Below are positions 34,799-47,470 of a stretch of DNA of 64,000 bases, piece after piece (within the stretch, counting starts at the first letter, position 1; every line of letters begins with the position of its first letter). Position numbers and translations under genes: made by a program. The notes under the pieces are model-generated. The model made no database searches, had not been told where the DNA came from, and saw only the letters and a list, made by a program, of their open reading frames with translations. Origin of the DNA: Agreia sp. Leaf210 (GTDB taxonomy: Bacteria > Actinomycetota > Actinomycetes > Actinomycetales > Microbacteriaceae). The stretch lies in the NCBI RefSeq assembly GCF_001421485.1, contig NZ_LMKK01000004.1:310001-374000 (forward strand). The letters are read 5' to 3'.

Positions 34799-35944
34799 GT
34801 GAAGTTCCAAGCCAACAGAGACGTCTTCAGCGAAGCCGTCTCCTTCGCCGTCAAGCTGTTGCCTCAGCGAACCACTCTCCCGATCCTCTCCGGAATCCTC
34901 ATCAAGGCCGATGAAGACGGCCTGACTCTGTCGTCCTTCGACTACGAGGTCTCGGCCCAGACGCAGATCGCCGCAGATGTCGAAGAACCGGGCACGGTAC
35001 TCGTATCGGGTCGCCTGCTGTCAGATATCGCGAACAAGCTGCCGAACGCACCGGTGCGATTCGCCTCAGAAGATTCCCGCATCACCGTCTCGAGCGGATC
35101 GGCCAAGTTCACGCTGCTGAGCATGCCCGTCGAGGAATATCCGAGCCTTCCGCAGATCGGCGAAGAATCAGGCATCTTGCCCGCCGACAAATTCGCTGCC
35201 GCCGTGGCTCAGGTGGCTGTCGCCGCATCCCGAGACGATGTGACTCCCGTGATCACCGGTGTCCAACTCGAGGTGTCCGAGAACACGCTGTCGCTGGTGG
35301 CGACCGACCGCTACCGCGTCGCTGTGCGCAACATCGATTGGGATTCGGGAGACTCCGGTCTCTCCACGGCGAGTGCACTCGTGCCGGCGAAGACTCTGCA
35401 AGAGGTCGGAAAGACCTTCGGCAACGCCGGCACCATCTCGGTCTCGATCACGAACACCGACGATCGAGAGCTCATCGCCTTCCGAGCCGACAAGAAGACC
35501 GTCACATCGCTGCTGATCAAGGGCAACTTCCCTCCAGTCAAGCGACTCTTCCCCGAGACCGTCGACAACTACGCGGTCATCAACACCGCAGAGCTGATCG
35601 AGTCGACTCGTCGAGTCAGCCTCGTTCTCGAGCGCGAGGCCGCGCTCCGCTTCACCTTCACCATCGACGGTGTCACCCTCGAAGCCATCGGCTCCGAGCA
35701 GGCCCAGGCATCCGAATCGATCGACGCGCTTCTCACCGGCTCCGACACCGTCGTCTCGCTGAAACCACAGTTCCTGCTTGATGGTCTGAGTGCCGTGCAC
35801 TCGGAATACGTTCGGATCTCGTTCACCAAGACCGACAATCCCAACAAGCCGGGCCCCGTGCTCATCACGAGCCAGTCGTCTAAAGACCAGCCCGGCACAG
35901 ACGACTACAAATACCTGCTGCAGCCGAACCTGTTGCTGCGGTAA
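34799..35944 (+). CDS. dnaN: DNA polymerase III beta sliding clamp
   Basis: A 381-residue ring-forming clamp that tethers the replicative polymerase. Start GTG 34799 (VKFQANRDVFSEAVSFAVKL) with GGAG 7 bases upstream; the in-frame ATG at 34706 is judged too early since it would extend into oriC. The three beta-clamp domains run to the end, with RTTLPILSGILI in domain 1 and the C-terminal YKYLLQPNLLLR, where the family generally ends in a conserved P-M/L-R-like tip. First gene right of oriC. Confidence 0.97.
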   Translation: MKFQANRDVFSEAVSFAVKLLPQRTTLPILSGILIKADEDGLTLSSFDYEVSAQTQIAADVEEPGTVLVSGRLLSDIANKLPNAPVRFASEDSRITVSSGSAKFTLLSMPVEEYPSLPQIGEESGILPADKFAAAVAQVAVAASRDDVTPVITGVQLEVSENTLSLVATDRYRVAVRNIDWDSGDSGLSTASALVPAKTLQEVGKTFGNAGTISVSITNTDDRELIAFRADKKTVTSLLIKGNFPPVKRLFPETVDNYAVINTAELIESTRRVSLVLEREAALRFTFTIDGVTLEAIGSEQAQASESIDALLTGSDTVVSLKPQFLLDGLSAVHSEYVRISFTKTDNPNKPGPVLITSQSSKDQPGTDDYKYLLQPNLLLR

Positions 35945-36012
35945 TTCACCGGATGCCGGCGGCCGGGATCCCGGACGCCCTCACCCACGTCTTTCGTCAA
36001 GGAGATTCTGTA

Positions 36013-36903
36013 ATGCACATTGGACTCGTCGGTCTCGGCAAGATGGGCAACAACATGCGTGCGCGCCTGCGCAACGCGGGTCACGAGGTGACGGGGTACG
36101 ACAACAACCCCGCCGTATCCGACGTGGCCGACCTCGCGGCTCTCGCTGCGGCGCTCCCGAGCCCCCGCGTCGTCTGGGTCATGGTTCCCGCCGGAAAGAT
36201 CACCGACTCGGTCATCACCGAGCTCGGAACGGTCCTCTCTGACGGCGACCTGGTCATCGACGGAGGAAACTCCCGCTTCACCGAGGACTTCAAGCACGCC
36301 GCAGAACTCGAGCCCAAGGGCATCGGCTATGTCGACGCTGGCGTTTCCGGTGGTATCTGGGGCCTGGAGAACGGCTACGGACTGATGGTCGGTGGCACCA
36401 AGGCCAACATCGAGATGCTGATGCCGATCTTCGACGCCCTTCGTCCCGAAGGACCTCGCGAAGAGGGCTTTGTCCACGTCGGCGAGGTCGGCGCGGGTCA
36501 CTACGCCAAGATGGTGCACAACGGCATCGAGTACGCCCTGATGCAGGCGTATGCCGAGGGCTACGAGCTCCTCGACACCCGCAAGGACATCATCAAAGAC
36601 GTCACGGGAACCTTCAAGGCATGGCAGCGCGGAACGGTCGTGCGCTCCTGGCTTCTCGAGCTCCTCGTTCAGGCGCTGGAGCAGGACCCCGAATTCGAGA
36701 ACATCGAGGGCTACGTCGAGGACTCCGGAGAGGGTCGCTGGACCATCGAAGAAGCCATCTCCAACGCGGTGCCCGTTCCCACGATCTCGGCGTCGATCTT
36801 CGCGCGCTTCGTGTCGCGTCAAGAGGACTCGCCTTCGATGAAGGCCGTCGCGGCGCTGCGCAACCAGTTCGGCGGCCACGCGGTCAAGAAGGCCGAAGAC
36901 TAG
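36013..36903 (+). CDS. gnd: 6-phosphogluconate dehydrogenase (short, decarboxylating type)
   Basis: A 296-residue oxidoreductase of the pentose phosphate pathway, oxidising 6-phosphogluconate to ribulose 5-phosphate. Start ATG 36013 (MHIGLVGLGKMGNNM) behind AAGGAG. Rossmann motif GLVGLGKMGNNM, substrate block DAGVSGGIWGLENGYGLMVGG and catalytic HYAKMVHNGIEYALMQAYAEG. About 300 residues marks the GndA-like short branch rather than the 470-residue E. coli enzyme. The insertion between dnaN and recF is common in actinobacteria. Confidence 0.93.
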   Translation: MHIGLVGLGKMGNNMRARLRNAGHEVTGYDNNPAVSDVADLAALAAALPSPRVVWVMVPAGKITDSVITELGTVLSDGDLVIDGGNSRFTEDFKHAAELEPKGIGYVDAGVSGGIWGLENGYGLMVGGTKANIEMLMPIFDALRPEGPREEGFVHVGEVGAGHYAKMVHNGIEYALMQAYAEGYELLDTRKDIIKDVTGTFKAWQRGTVVRSWLLELLVQALEQDPEFENIEGYVEDSGEGRWTIEEAISNAVPVPTISASIFARFVSRQEDSPSMKAVAALRNQFGGHAVKKAED

Positions 36904-36910
36904 GAGTCTC

Positions 36911-36959
36911 TCGTTCCCTGAGCTTGTCGAAGGGCACCTTCGGCAAGCTCAGGGAACGA
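36911..36959. repeat. Long inverted repeat between gnd and recF
   Basis: TCGTTCCCTGAGCTTG (36911-36926) pairs perfectly with CAAGCTCAGGGAACGA (36944-36959); the inner CGAAGG/CCTTCG also pairs. The CCCTGAGCTTGTCGAAGGG word resembles a REP-like intergenic repeat found in many high-GC bacteria. It could end gnd transcripts. Confidence 0.85.
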
Positions 36960-36982
36960 CAGCAGTAAGACAGGAGAGAACC

Positions 36983-38236
36983 GTGCTCGTTCGGCATCTC
37001 TCGCTCGTCGACTTTCGTAATTACGCCACAGCAGAAGTCGACCTCGAGCCTGGCCCGAACCTCTTCGTCGGAAGCAACGGGCAGGGCAAAACGAATCTCA
37101 TCGAGTCCCTCGGCTATCTGAGCAGCTTGGGCTCGCACCGCGTCTCCGTCGATCACGCGATGATCCGTGCGGGCCAGAACGCAGCCATCGTGCGGGCTCG
37201 ACTCGAACACGAGGCACGCGAGCTGCTGGTCGAGGTTCAGATCAACCGGTCGAGTGCGAACCGCGCCCAGGTCAATCGCTCTGTTATCAAGCCCCGCGAA
37301 TTGCCGCGGTACTTCTCCTCGGTTCTGTTCGCGCCCGAAGATCTGGCGTTGATCCGCGGCGAGCCGTCGGGTCGGCGCCGATTTCTCGACCAGCTGCTCG
37401 TCGCGCGCACTCCTCGTCTCGCCGGCGTGCAGTCCGACTACGAGCGAGTTCTCAAGCAACGCAACACGCTGCTGAAGTCGGCCCGGGCACAGGGACTCCG
37501 CGGCGCGAATCTGTCGACGCTCGACATCTGGGACGAGCGACTCGTCGCACTCGGCAGCGAGTTGATCGCCGAGCGCGTAGCCCTCGTCGGCCGTCTGCAC
37601 CCCCTCGTGGTGGATGCCTACCGCTCGATCGCCGGGGCCGACCATCGCCCGGCGCTCGGCAATAGACTCAGCGTGCTCGCCGCGCATCCGGATGCCGACG
37701 ACCAGGCTGACGACGGATTCGCCGTACCCGAGGGGACTACGAAGGAGAACCTCACGCGAGAGAGCATCGCCGAGCTCTTCAGGGAGGGCCTCGTTCGTGT
37801 TCGCAGGCAGGAGCTCGATCGGGGCCTGACTCTGATCGGCCCCCATCGTGATGATCTGGTCTTCGAGCTCAATGGGCTTCCGGCCAAGGGATACGCCAGC
37901 CACGGGGAATCTTGGTCATACGCCTTGTCGCTGAAACTCTCGGCGGCCGCTCTGCTGCGCATCGAGTCGCCCACGGGAGATCCCGTCGTGATCCTCGACG
38001 ATGTCTTCGCGGAGCTCGATGAGGCCCGGCGCAAACGTCTGGCGATAGCGGTCGCCGACTATGAGCAGGTGCTCATCACGGCGGCTGTCTACGATGATGT
38101 GCCCGAGTCATTGACCCCGCACACGGTGCGTATCAGCGCGGGCACGATCGTCGACCCGAGTGTGCCGTTCCCCGAACCCGATGCGTCCCCCGACTCCGAC
38201 TCCTCTCCTGAGCCTGTCGACGAGGACAGGCCGTGA
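36983..38236 (+). CDS. recF: DNA replication and repair protein RecF
   Basis: A 417-residue SMC-like ATPase that loads RecA at gaps. GTG 36983 follows CAGGAGAG. Starts LVRHLSLVDFRNYATAEVDL; Walker A is GSNGQGKTNLIESLGYLS, and the ABC signature and Walker B come near the end (ESWSYALSLKLSAAALL, VVILDDVFAELDEARR). The C-terminal 30 residues are a Pro/Asp/Ser-rich tail not usually seen in enterobacterial RecF. Stop overlaps the next start (GTGA). Confidence 0.96.
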   Translation: MLVRHLSLVDFRNYATAEVDLEPGPNLFVGSNGQGKTNLIESLGYLSSLGSHRVSVDHAMIRAGQNAAIVRARLEHEARELLVEVQINRSSANRAQVNRSVIKPRELPRYFSSVLFAPEDLALIRGEPSGRRRFLDQLLVARTPRLAGVQSDYERVLKQRNTLLKSARAQGLRGANLSTLDIWDERLVALGSELIAERVALVGRLHPLVVDAYRSIAGADHRPALGNRLSVLAAHPDADDQADDGFAVPEGTTKENLTRESIAELFREGLVRVRRQELDRGLTLIGPHRDDLVFELNGLPAKGYASHGESWSYALSLKLSAAALLRIESPTGDPVVILDDVFAELDEARRKRLAIAVADYEQVLITAAVYDDVPESLTPHTVRISAGTIVDPSVPFPEPDASPDSDSSPEPVDEDRP

Positions 38237-38769
38237 GCGACGAGGTCTCTTCGGCGAGCACGGTCGACGAAGGCGCCGCACCGGCTACCTCGCTCTCGTC
38301 ATCTGTATACCTGCGCTTCAAAGAAGTATTCGGTGATGCGACGAGTCGACGCTACGGACCGCGGAAGCGTCGCACACGCGAGCCGGTCGTCGAGAGCGAG
38401 GCCTACGGTCGCGGTCGAGATCCGAAGGGCATCGCCGACGTGATGACGGCGATGACCAGCGAGTTGGGATGGGCGACCCCTCTGGCCAAGTCGGATCTGC
38501 TTCTGGCGTGGAAGGAGATCGCCGGCGCCGACACCGCCGAGCACAGTTTTCCCCTCGATGTGACAGACGCGGTCCTCACGGTGCAGTGCGACTCCACGGC
38601 CTGGGCCACGCAGCTGCGACACATGCGCACGATGATCATGACCCGCATCGCACAGTCCTACCCAGACGCGGGCATCGAGAGTGTGCGCTTTCAGGCACCC
38701 CACGCACCGTCATGGAAAAAGGGCTCCAGATCAATTCCAGGGCGTGGTCCTCGCGATACCTACGGTTGA
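38233..38769 (+). CDS. DciA-like (DUF721) protein
   Basis: A 178-residue protein of the DUF721/DciA family, placed between recF and gyrB as in mycobacteria. The first 55 residues are disordered; the core starts at GRGRDPKGIADVMTAMTSEL and continues LLLAWKEIAGADTAEHSFPL and LTVQCDSTAWATQLRHMRTM. DciA is the ancestral helicase operator that loads DnaB in bacteria lacking DnaC, so this is a candidate partner for DnaB encoded at 10795. GTG 38233 overlaps the recF stop. The functional role here is inferred from family. Confidence 0.88.
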   Translation: MSDEVSSASTVDEGAAPATSLSSSVYLRFKEVFGDATSRRYGPRKRRTREPVVESEAYGRGRDPKGIADVMTAMTSELGWATPLAKSDLLLAWKEIAGADTAEHSFPLDVTDAVLTVQCDSTAWATQLRHMRTMIMTRIAQSYPDAGIESVRFQAPHAPSWKKGSRSIPGRGPRDTYG

Positions 38770-38845
38770 CGTGGCAAATACGGTCACCCCACCAAAATAA
38801 ACCGCTCAGATCGCCATGTAGCCGTTTAACACACGCGGTCTTTGC

Positions 38846-38851
38846 TAGAAT
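38846..38851 (+). promoter_or_regulatory. Possible extended -10 upstream of gyrB
   Basis: TGCTAGAAT, an extended -10 element, 54 bases before the gyrB start; a TTAACA lies only 14 bases further upstream, too close for a normal -35. Tentative. Confidence 0.4.
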
Positions 38852-38890
38852 TAAGGGTCGCCTTCATGACTCACATAGAGGCGGCACTGA

Positions 38891-40879
<1,989 letters not shown>

Positions 40880-40918
40880 TGCGCTCTGCTCGGCGACGGG
40901 CTCTACCGCTAGGACACC

Positions 40919-43499
<2,581 letters not shown>

Positions 43500-43507
<8 letters not shown>

Positions 43508-43907
43508 TGTCGCCGAGAAACTCGCGAAGAAGTCGTCGCGCCCCGCAGCCACCAAGCAGGTGCGGCTCAAGCTGGTCTACGTCGACTTCTGGTCGATCCT
43601 CAAGCTGTCGTTCCTCTTCGCGGTGATTCTCGGAATCATCACGATCGTCGTGTCCTTCCTGGTGTGGTCGCTGCTCAACCAGACCGGCGTCTTCGACCAG
43701 ATCAACGGCCTCCTCAAAGACATCGCGGGTCAAGACAACTTCGATCTCTTCGACTTCGCTTCGCTGTCGCAGGTCATGGGCTTCGCTGTCATCGTGGCGA
43801 TCCTGAACGTGATCGTCGTCACGGCTCTCGGCGCGATCAGTGCGGTTCTGTATAACCTCGCAACGAAGATCACGGGCGGAATTCTGCTCGGTTTCACCAA
43901 CAAGTAA
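43500..43907 (+). CDS. DUF3566 membrane protein
   Basis: A 135-residue protein. ATG 43500 lies inside the last codons of gyrA (8-base overlap). After a basic N-terminus ([19 protein letters not shown]) come [20 protein letters not shown], the DUF3566 opening, and two transmembrane helices. Genes of this family sit directly downstream of gyrA in many actinobacteria. Its role is unknown; coupling to gyrA suggests control by the same transcript. A tRNA pair follows. Confidence 0.9.
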
Positions 43908-43983
43908 GACGGATTCTCCCCATCCGGGTTCGCTCGGTTTGGGGAAACGGGTGCAGGTGGGATAACCTACTATCTGCCCATCC

Positions 43984-44057
43984 GGGGGTATAGCTCAGGC
44001 GGTTAGAGCGCTTCGCTGATAACGAAGAGGTCCGTGGTTCAAGTCCACGTACCCCCA
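43984..44057 (+). tRNA. tRNA-Ile (GAT)
   Basis: A 74-base cloverleaf: acceptor GGGGGTA pairs with TACCCCC, anticodon stem CTTCG/CGAAG around CTGATAA (GAT at 44018-44020), and T-arm with GGTTCAAGTCC. No encoded CCA; it must be added by the enzyme at 15437. Confidence 0.97.
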
Positions 44058-44087
44058 CGAGATGCTTCGAAAGAAGCCTTCTCAACC

Positions 44088-44160
44088 GGGGCCTTAGCTC
44101 AATTGGCAGAGCACCTGCTTTGCAAGCAGGGGGTTAGGAGTTCGATTCTCCTAGGCTCCA
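44088..44160 (+). tRNA. tRNA-Ala (TGC)
   Basis: A 73-base cloverleaf: acceptor GGGGCCT with AGGCTCC (one G-U pair), anticodon TGC at 44121-44123 in CTTTGCAAG, T-arm with GGAGTTCGATTCTCC, discriminator A. No encoded CCA. Ile-Ala tandem is common outside rRNA operons in this group. Confidence 0.97.
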
Positions 44161-44231
44161 CCGCAGTGAAGATCTAAGTGACTTTCACTCGCAGTGAACA
44201 AAACAGCAGTCCATAAAACTGGTGGATCGAA

Positions 44232-44846
44232 ATGGCCTTGAGGCGAAAGTCCGATCGGAAGCGAAAGCGCCCGTCGGCTTCGTCCGAGGCCATTTCCGTT
44301 TCAGAAGAGGCCGTTCAACGGGCCGTCGATGAAGGTCTCCTCATCGCCCGCTTCGCCGTCGTCATGGATGTGAAGAATCACATCATCGTGAGTGCACTCC
44401 GCCACGACGAGCCCTTCGATGCCGACGCCACCGCGCGCGAGGTGAAGCAGTCGCTGGTGCGTCTCGCGGCCGAGCAGTCCGACTATGCGGACCGCGTCAC
44501 CGACGTGCTGCGAGAGCGCGCCGCACGGGCGCGAGGCAGCGTGCGGCACGAGCACGACTACCATCCCGAAGACCTGGGTAGCCTCGACCTGCGTCACGCC
44601 GTGTACTCGCGCGTAGCGGCCCGGCTGAGAGTTCTGGCAGACGAGGCCGACTACGTCGCAGAGATCGTCGAGACGGCCAGACAGGCCGCCTGGGGTGACC
44701 TGGGCGGGGCCGTCGAGATGCGCCTCGACACGCTTCCGACGTCGCCGGTCAAGGACGCCGACTACACGCGCAACCGAGCCCGTCGCATCCGCACGCTGAT
44801 CGACGTCGATTTCGCGGCTCTCAAGAAGCAGATGGACGACATCTAG
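44232..44846 (+). CDS. Hypothetical charged protein (204 aa)
   Basis: A 204-residue soluble protein, very basic at the start (MALRRKSDRKRKRPSAS), then predicted helical, rich in Ala, Arg, Asp and Glu: SEEAVQRAVDEGLLIARFAV, EQSDYADRVTDVLRERAARA, LRHAVYSRVAARLRVLADEA. It ends VDFAALKKQMDDI. I recognise no catalytic motif. Its length, codon pattern and position after the tRNA pair support a real gene. It converges with the gene at 44951 over a strong hairpin. Function unknown. Confidence 0.75.
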   Translation: MALRRKSDRKRKRPSASSEAISVSEEAVQRAVDEGLLIARFAVVMDVKNHIIVSALRHDEPFDADATAREVKQSLVRLAAEQSDYADRVTDVLRERAARARGSVRHEHDYHPEDLGSLDLRHAVYSRVAARLRVLADEADYVAEIVETARQAAWGDLGGAVEMRLDTLPTSPVKDADYTRNRARRIRTLIDVDFAALKKQMDDI

Positions 44847-44882
44847 GCGACGACCGGTTTCGGCGATCGACTCGATCGATAT

Positions 44883-44941
44883 CAGCACGAACGACAAGAG
44901 CGGCACCCCGCGTGGGGATGCCGCTCTTGTCGTTCGTGCTG
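44883..44941. terminator. Long bidirectional hairpin terminator
   Basis: A perfect 23-bp stem (44883-44905 with 44919-44941) encloses CCCCGCGTGGGGA, whose CCCC/GGGG can extend it. It sits between convergent genes and can stop transcription from both sides. Confidence 0.9.
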
Positions 44942-44950
44942 GTGTACTTG

Positions 44951-45460
44951 CTAGCCGGCGGGCGTCTCGGAGACGGCCTCGTCGTCAGCGATCCAGAGCT
45001 CGTCGTCTGCACGGAGCGTCTGCCACAGTGCGTATCCGACGCCAGCCGCGGCGACCACGCCGAAGACGATCGCGACAATGCCGCCGACCGGAGCCTTCTT
45101 GGGCTGGGTCTTGGCGATCGCTCGCTTGACGGTCGGGTTGTTGGCCACGTGAAGCACCGTGGCTGCCGATCCGAGTGCTGTTCCGACCGAGGGCAGGACA
45201 TCGTGAGCGAAACGGCTGCGCACTTCCTGAGCCGCGAGCTTCGCGCCCGCGACATTGCGGCCGATGACCGGTCCGATCGAGTCGACCGCTCCGCGGACGC
45301 GGGGTACGACTTCTTCTCGGGTCAGATCGGACGCGTGACCGGCGGCGACGCGGGCGATCTGGTTTGCGCGATCAAGGATCTCTTGCTGGTCGAGCCAAAG
45401 CTCTTCAGCACTGCCCTTCAACTTCTTGAGCGCCTTGCGACGCTTGCGAGTAAGACTCAT
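44951..45460 (-). CDS. Hypothetical single-pass membrane protein (169 aa)
   Basis: A 169-residue protein with a basic N-terminus (MSLTRKRRKALKKLKGSAEE), a helical middle part (QQEILDRANQIARVAAGHAS, GPVIGRNVAGAKLAAQEVRS) and one C-terminal transmembrane helix (APVGGIVAIVFGVVAAAGVG) before an acidic tail DDEAVSETPAG. The pattern is that of a tail-anchored or signal-less membrane protein. I recognise no family with certainty. Convergent with 44232 and divergent from the cyclophilin gene. Confidence 0.75.
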   Translation of the reverse strand: MSLTRKRRKALKKLKGSAEELWLDQQEILDRANQIARVAAGHASDLTREEVVPRVRGAVDSIGPVIGRNVAGAKLAAQEVRSRFAHDVLPSVGTALGSAATVLHVANNPTVKRAIAKTQPKKAPVGGIVAIVFGVVAAAGVGYALWQTLRADDELWIADDEAVSETPAG

Positions 45461-45604
45461 TGAAAACCTCCATCAGCGGAACGAGCGCGGTTCCCCCCAA
45501 TCTTGCCACGCACATCGCTCGCCGCGCACGGCTTGCCCTGGCGATCACCCGCACATACCCTGTGCCTCGTCTGGATGTCTGAGGGTGTATGGGAGAATCA
45601 ATTC

Positions 45605-46144
45605 ATGCCTGCACACACCCACGTAGCTACGTTCACCACCAACCACGGCGCAATCAAGGTCAATCTCTTCGGCAACCACGCGCCCAAGACCGTCGCCAAC
45701 TTCGTCGGCCTCGCCACGGGCGAAATCGAGTGGACCCATCCCCAGACCGGCAAGGTCTCCAAAGACAAGCTCTACGACGGCACCATCTTCCACCGCATCA
45801 TCCCCGGATTCATGATCCAGGGCGGCGACCCCATCGGACAGGGCACCGGCGGCCCGGGCTACGCGTTCGACGATGAGATCAGCCCCGAGCTCAACTTCAC
45901 GCAGCCGTACGTTCTGGCCATGGCCAACGCCGGTCAGCGCGGGGGCCACGGCACCAACGGCTCGCAGTTCTTCATCACCACGGGTCCGACCACCTGGCTG
46001 CAGGCCAAGCACTCGATCTTCGGCGAGGTCGCCGACGACGAGTCGAAGCGCATCGTCGAGAAGATCGGCGCAGTCGCCACCGACGCCGGCGACCGCCCCC
46101 TCGACAGCGTCGTCGTCGAGAGCGTCACCGTAGAAGCCGTCTGA
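45605..46144 (+). CDS. Peptidyl-prolyl cis-trans isomerase, cyclophilin type
   Basis: A 179-residue cyclophilin catalysing proline isomerisation in protein folding. ATG 45605 (MPAHTHVATFTTNHGAIKVN) has GGGAG upstream; an in-frame start at 45503 would add a non-conserved leader. Motifs: APKTVANFVGLATG, FHRIIPGFMIQGGDP, and the cyclosporin-binding QFFITTGPTTWLQAKHSIFG. No signal peptide, so cytoplasmic. The usual place of this gene is near the rhomboid gene that follows 30 bases downstream. Confidence 0.95.
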   Translation: MPAHTHVATFTTNHGAIKVNLFGNHAPKTVANFVGLATGEIEWTHPQTGKVSKDKLYDGTIFHRIIPGFMIQGGDPIGQGTGGPGYAFDDEISPELNFTQPYVLAMANAGQRGGHGTNGSQFFITTGPTTWLQAKHSIFGEVADDESKRIVEKIGAVATDAGDRPLDSVVVESVTVEAV

Positions 46145-46174
46145 GCTTCTTTCACGAGATAGAGGCGAACGCGG

Positions 46175-47020
46175 GTGTCACAGGCTCCGGTGGATGCCGA
46201 TAACTTCTGTTATCGGCATCCCGGCCGACAGAGTTTCATTCTCTGTCAGCGATGCGGCAAGACCGTGTGCCCTGAATGCCAGGTTCAGGCGGCAGTGGGG
46301 GTGCACTGCGTCGACTGTGCGCGGCAGAATCGGCCCGCCCGCCCGAAGCCCCGTTTCGTCACGGCTTTCCGCAGCACGTCGACGCAGCCTGTCGTCACCT
46401 ACTCGCTGATCGGCGTCACCGCGTTCTTCTTCATTCTGCAGAGCGTTCCGGGCATCGGTCAGTCCGTCACACAGGCTCTGCAGTACGCGGGTGCCTACAC
46501 GCAGCCGGCTCTGGGCGCTCCGCTCGAGCCCTGGCGCATGATCACCTCGATCTTCATGCACGGCGGTGTCCTTCATCTGCTCTTCAACATGTACGCGTTG
46601 TTCATCTTCGGGCAGATGCTCGAGCACACCCTGGGTCGCGCGCGTTACCTCACGCTCTATCTTCTGGCCGGTCTGGGTGGCTCGGTCGCCGTCGACCTGA
46701 TCGCCTCACCGTTCCAGGGCGTCGTCGGCGCGTCAGGCGCGATCTTCGGACTGATGGGCGCGTTCTTCGTCATCCAGCGCCACTTCGGCGGCAACAACGT
46801 TCAGCTGCTCGTGCTGGTCGGAATCAACCTGGTGATCGGCTTCATTCCCGGCTTCGGCATCGCCTGGCAGGCGCACCTCGGCGGCCTTGCAGCGGGTGCG
46901 CTGGTGGGATTGATCTTCACGAAGACCCGAAACGTGCGTCAGAAGAACACGCAGATGCTTCTGCTGGTCGCGACCGGCGTGGGGCTCGTCGCCCTCACCG
47001 TCGCGAAGGCTTTGGTCTAA
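46175..47020 (+). CDS. Rhomboid intramembrane serine protease with N-terminal zinc finger
   Basis: A 281-residue protease of the membrane. GTG 46175. The first 65 residues form a zinc-binding B-box-like segment (CYRHPGR, CQRCGKTVCPECQ, CVDCARQ). Six or seven transmembrane helices follow, with the catalytic serine in VGASGAIFGLMG and the histidine in AWQAHLGGLAAGAL; the loop GGVLHLLFNMYAL holds the conserved asparagine. A 12-bp perfect inverted repeat lies in the first codons (46193-46220). Substrates unknown; many membrane proteins near by in this window could be targets. Confidence 0.93.
   Translation: MSQAPVDADNFCYRHPGRQSFILCQRCGKTVCPECQVQAAVGVHCVDCARQNRPARPKPRFVTAFRSTSTQPVVTYSLIGVTAFFFILQSVPGIGQSVTQALQYAGAYTQPALGAPLEPWRMITSIFMHGGVLHLLFNMYALFIFGQMLEHTLGRARYLTLYLLAGLGGSVAVDLIASPFQGVVGASGAIFGLMGAFFVIQRHFGGNNVQLLVLVGINLVIGFIPGFGIAWQAHLGGLAAGALVGLIFTKTRNVRQKNTQMLLLVATGVGLVALTVAKALV
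46193..46220. repeat. Perfect inverted repeat at rhomboid N-terminal codons
   Basis: GATGCCGATAAC, loop TTCT, GTTATCGGCATC: a 12-bp perfect stem starting 18 bases after the rhomboid GTG. It is within coding sequence (codons about 7-15) and could fold in the mRNA just after initiation or bind a protein as an operator. Confidence 0.8.
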
Positions 47021-47059
47021 CCGACTCTCCACAGAAGTGCAGAGTAGTTATTAACAGGG

Positions 47060-47109
47060 TTATCCACAGCTGGGGATAATTACACGGGTGTAATTCCTAG
47101 TTATCCACA
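47060..47109. promoter_or_regulatory. Two perfect DnaA boxes in rhomboid-crgA gap
   Basis: TTATCCACA occurs at 47060-47068 and again at 47101-47109, the same orientation, 41 bases apart. Between them is the palindrome AATTACAC-GG-GTGTAATT (47078-47095). The site is between the rhomboid stop (47020) and crgA stop (47132), so it is downstream of both convergent genes. Confidence 0.7.
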
Positions 47110-47131
47110 GGTTGTGTGGCGTAATAGGTGG

Positions 47132-47389
47132 TCAGCGCCACCGTGTCGTCATCAGGAAGCCGATGAAGGCGATCCCGAATCCGATGAGGATGTTGCCGCC
47201 GCCGAGATCGGCGATCGGGAACTTGGCCTGGCTCACGTAGAACGTGATGATCCAGGCGAGACCGACGAGCATGAAGCCGAACATGACCGGCTTGAACCAT
47301 ACGGGGTTCGGCTTCGTCGACTCATCACCGCTTCGGGTAGCAGTCTTTGCGACTTCGGAACGGGGTGAACGGGTCTTCTCGCGGGCCAT
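47132..47389 (-). CDS. crgA: Cell division protein CrgA
   Basis: An 85-residue small membrane protein that inhibits or positions FtsZ rings in actinobacteria and recruits wall enzymes. ATG 47389 (MAREKTRSPRSEVAK) is chosen; GTG 47395 adds two residues. After a basic soluble leader come NPVWFKPVMFGFMLVGLAW and a second hydrophobic helix ending TTRWR: two transmembrane segments, the CrgA layout. Normal length (about 80-95). It lies beside two DnaA boxes and near the pknB cluster, as in Streptomyces and mycobacteria. Confidence 0.93.
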   Translation of the reverse strand: MAREKTRSPRSEVAKTATRSGDESTKPNPVWFKPVMFGFMLVGLAWIITFYVSQAKFPIADLGGGNILIGFGIAFIGFLMTTRWR

Positions 47390-47470
47390 AGGCACGATTC
47401 TAGCCCGGAATGCTTGGGAACGGCTTGGCTCTCAGGGCAAAGGGCCGCATCGACGGCTTACAATGCAACA

